A stretch of 64,000 bases of DNA from an uncultured Tenacibaculum sp. GTDB taxonomy: Bacteria > Bacteroidota > Bacteroidia > Flavobacteriales > Flavobacteriaceae. Both the position numbers and the translations under genes were made by a program. This document shows, in pieces, positions 63,501 through 64,000 of the stretch. Below the pieces are notes generated by a model. It was given only the letters and a program-made list of their open reading frames with translations. It was not told where the DNA came from and searched no databases. Each line of letters opens with the position of its first letter. The stretch's first letter is position 1. The stretch lies in assembly GCA_947496185.1 (NCBI GenBank), contig CANMCD010000014.1, forward strand, positions 40,873-104,872, written 5' to 3'.

Positions 63501-64000
63501 GTGAAAATAAAGTTCGAACTATCTTGAACGACTTCATCATCTGTAGTTGTTGCCGTTCCTTTAGTATCAGTGAAAACCACTCTTACATACGTTCCACTTC
63601 CTCCTGTTGTTCCATTTGGAATCTCTATAGTTGCATTGGTTGTTACATTATCCGTAACACAGCCAAACTCACTTACTATAGCTGCTGGAACGGTAATAGC
63701 TGTAAACTCATTGATCACTATATTCGTTATCGCTGTTGTACAGTCATTAGCTCCTGTCGCCGTTACCGAATAGGTATTTGGTGGTAAGTTTGTAAACTCA
63801 TTACTCGTGATTGTCCCTACGCCATTTGGATCTGGGCTTATCGTATATTGTAATGGTAAGATACCATTGTCTACAGGTGTCAAACGGATTAAACCTGAAT
63901 TACTTCCGTTACATGTACTATGCTCTACTACATGCGTAAAGTTAGGTTCAATTCGTGCCAATATAGCTATGGTCTTCTCCTCTGAACAGTTTGGTGTAGC
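60587..64000 (-). CDS. Giant SprB-like adhesin, C-terminal 1,137 residues (N-terminus outside window)
   Basis: The frame is open to the window edge; the ATA-TTG at 63964-63959 is internal, not a start. Visible are about 11 SprB-type repeats followed by the type B sorting domain (PNLFTPDGDGINDNWYP to GHFTLYR). Repeats align one to one with the last part of the other two giants, including YTISPDPNGVG, TPFCPVQSG, GGWGSY, VTQQTCITDPTPVI and LEYTCPIGN landmarks. Unlike them its sorting domain has no insert between the DRYARQL strand and GWDGTYDG. A short GITGTG duplication occurs near 62967-63002. Being directly upstream of sprF, this is the best candidate in the window for the true SprB gliding adhesin. 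Confidence 0.9.
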   Translation of the reverse strand, partial: ATPNCSEEKTIAILARIEPNFTHVVEHSTCNGSNSGLIRLTPVDNGILPLQYTISPDPNGVGTITSNEFTNLPPNTYSVTATGANDCTTAITNIVINEFTAITVPAAIVSEFGCVTDNVTTNATIEIPNGTTGGSGTYVRVVFTDTKGTATTTDDEVVQDSSNFIFTSTEESGGDYQIDVYDEEGCIGSTTATIAPFAKLLTAPIMVDKAIDCATGEDITVSYTSSNPVVAPATINYVITGANTGFTANNATGVFTNLATDVYEITVTNSGTGCVFITSHEVKSEPSFVIDLDKLSNVNCVGDTNGSISFGFSSSNPYTGLYDYEVFQSSGVSTGITGTGITGTGTVATLGAGTYYVVLTMTDTPFCPVQSGTVTIEEPSTPLTISALPSLISCIGTDSGEVALSASGGWGSYEYSLVNTTTGVTHQNFALNEVIDGLDAGQYVATVRDLNGCEITTNFELLAPTTITATPQVTDNICAEEQNAIIEVTNATGGQGNPIIYSYSLTYPDGTISATQSSNTFTNLKAGDYVVTVYDDYSCQSAPINVTITDPTKVTAQASIVSSITCNRTQATVEVTGQGGSGGYTYSIDGVNFVSSTSFVVDAGVHQFYVRDSNGCISDPFKLVTVARYEAIVSSLNVDAGFITCNGEDNGVLSATVSGGFGNYEYELLDNSDVVVRPLQTSNSFSGLTVGTYKIRIYSTNVAGDICQIDTGLHTIQEPTALALSENHTHITCNGEADGTITINAQGGNSGYEYNISPIFDPNKFVRKNTFENLAAGTYTITVKDRVGCYDTIDVTISEPTAISLALVDVTQQTCITDPTPVITFEASGGSVQGVSTNYIVSINGIDLPGTYPEGTIVLGANEGIAAGMTYGISARVSSDLCDAVQLETIITDRAIDLQLQAGLEYTCPIGNIITATVQDEYTNQVIYSLMSSGTLVSSNSSGIFTNVPPGNNYSIRVEHALASCLSSVSLPEVRQFQELSMVIDDSQKNKLIAHPSYGFPPYEFSIDGGEFTTDNVVTILETRDYSIKVKDSRGCELELIKRGEYITIKTPNLFTPDGDGINDNWYPTDVEDYHEIKVYIYDRYARQLRVFEGFQAGWDGTYDGKEMPSGDYWYTIYFKELSGQQRKIMGHFTLYR
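62967..63002 (-). repeat. Short in-frame tandem repeat in the SprB-like gene
   Basis: The 15-base unit CCTGTAATTCCTGTT occurs about twice in a row, encoding GITGT-GITGT. It keeps the frame and sits in a loop between repeat strands, and it is absent from the two paralogues. Confidence 0.6.

Noticed and set aside
34208-64000. Tandem repeat structure that at first sight could be a CRISPR or satellite array
   Set aside because: The repeats are in-frame protein domains of 75-90 residues with divergent DNA; there are no short identical repeats with unique spacers.

Overview
The window comes from a low-GC member of the Bacteroidota, almost certainly a gliding marine-type flavobacterium (Flavobacteriaceae; a Tenacibaculum-like genus would fit but cannot be fixed from this window). 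The pointers are giant SprB-repeat proteins ending in the gliding/type IX secretion C-terminal domain, an adjacent PorP/SprF protein, a TTG-N19-TAnnTTTG promoter of Bacteroidota type, weak Shine-Dalgarno sequences and Bacteroidota-style housekeeping genes. No rRNA, tRNA, insertion sequence, prophage or CRISPR array was seen.

Layout. 1-4.1 kb: the 5' end of recR (minus strand, cut by the window edge), then pepD, a DUF479 hydrolase and a lipoprotein gamma-glutamyltransferase. 4.2-5.4 kb: a lone PLP-dependent decarboxylase resembling histidine decarboxylase. 5.4-8.8 kb: a tandem segmental duplication of about 1.55 kb carrying a META-like lipoprotein gene and the start of trmD. The left copy is frameshifted in a homopolymer inside its signal peptide, has an expanded heptamer repeat upstream, and ends in a decayed trmD start. 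The intact trmD lies to the right. 9.6-17.9 kb: an ArnT-like glycosyltransferase, a lipoprotein made of five 57-residue FG-GAP-like repeats, an AraC regulator, an MFS transporter, an M48 protease, an alpha/beta hydrolase and a secreted MsrB. 18-22.4 kb: a MacAB-like efflux operon on the minus strand. 22.7-29.8 kb: a vitamin B12 block, with a btuB-like TonB receptor behind a cobalamin riboswitch and promoter, and a divergent cobU-cobT-cobS-cobC-btuF-like operon ending in a hydrolase gene broken by one stop codon. 29.8-34.1 kb: accA, an LptF/G permease, tgt and rluF.

34.2-64.0 kb is a cell-surface adhesin locus, all on the minus strand. The order of transcription is a giant SprB-like gene (only its last 1,137 codons are in the window), sprF, then two more giant paralogues of 4,763 and 3,436 residues. 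All three giants are colinear, repeat by repeat, wherever they can be compared. The 4,763-residue protein appears to be the 3,436-residue architecture plus two internal super-repeat duplications (about 500 and 625 residues) and one inserted lectin-like module of about 187 residues; these three events explain nearly all of the length difference. I consider this locus the most interesting part of the window, followed by the phase-variation-like lipoprotein duplication.

All homology calls are from reading the translated sequences, without database searches; residue positions and domain borders inside the giant proteins are approximate.
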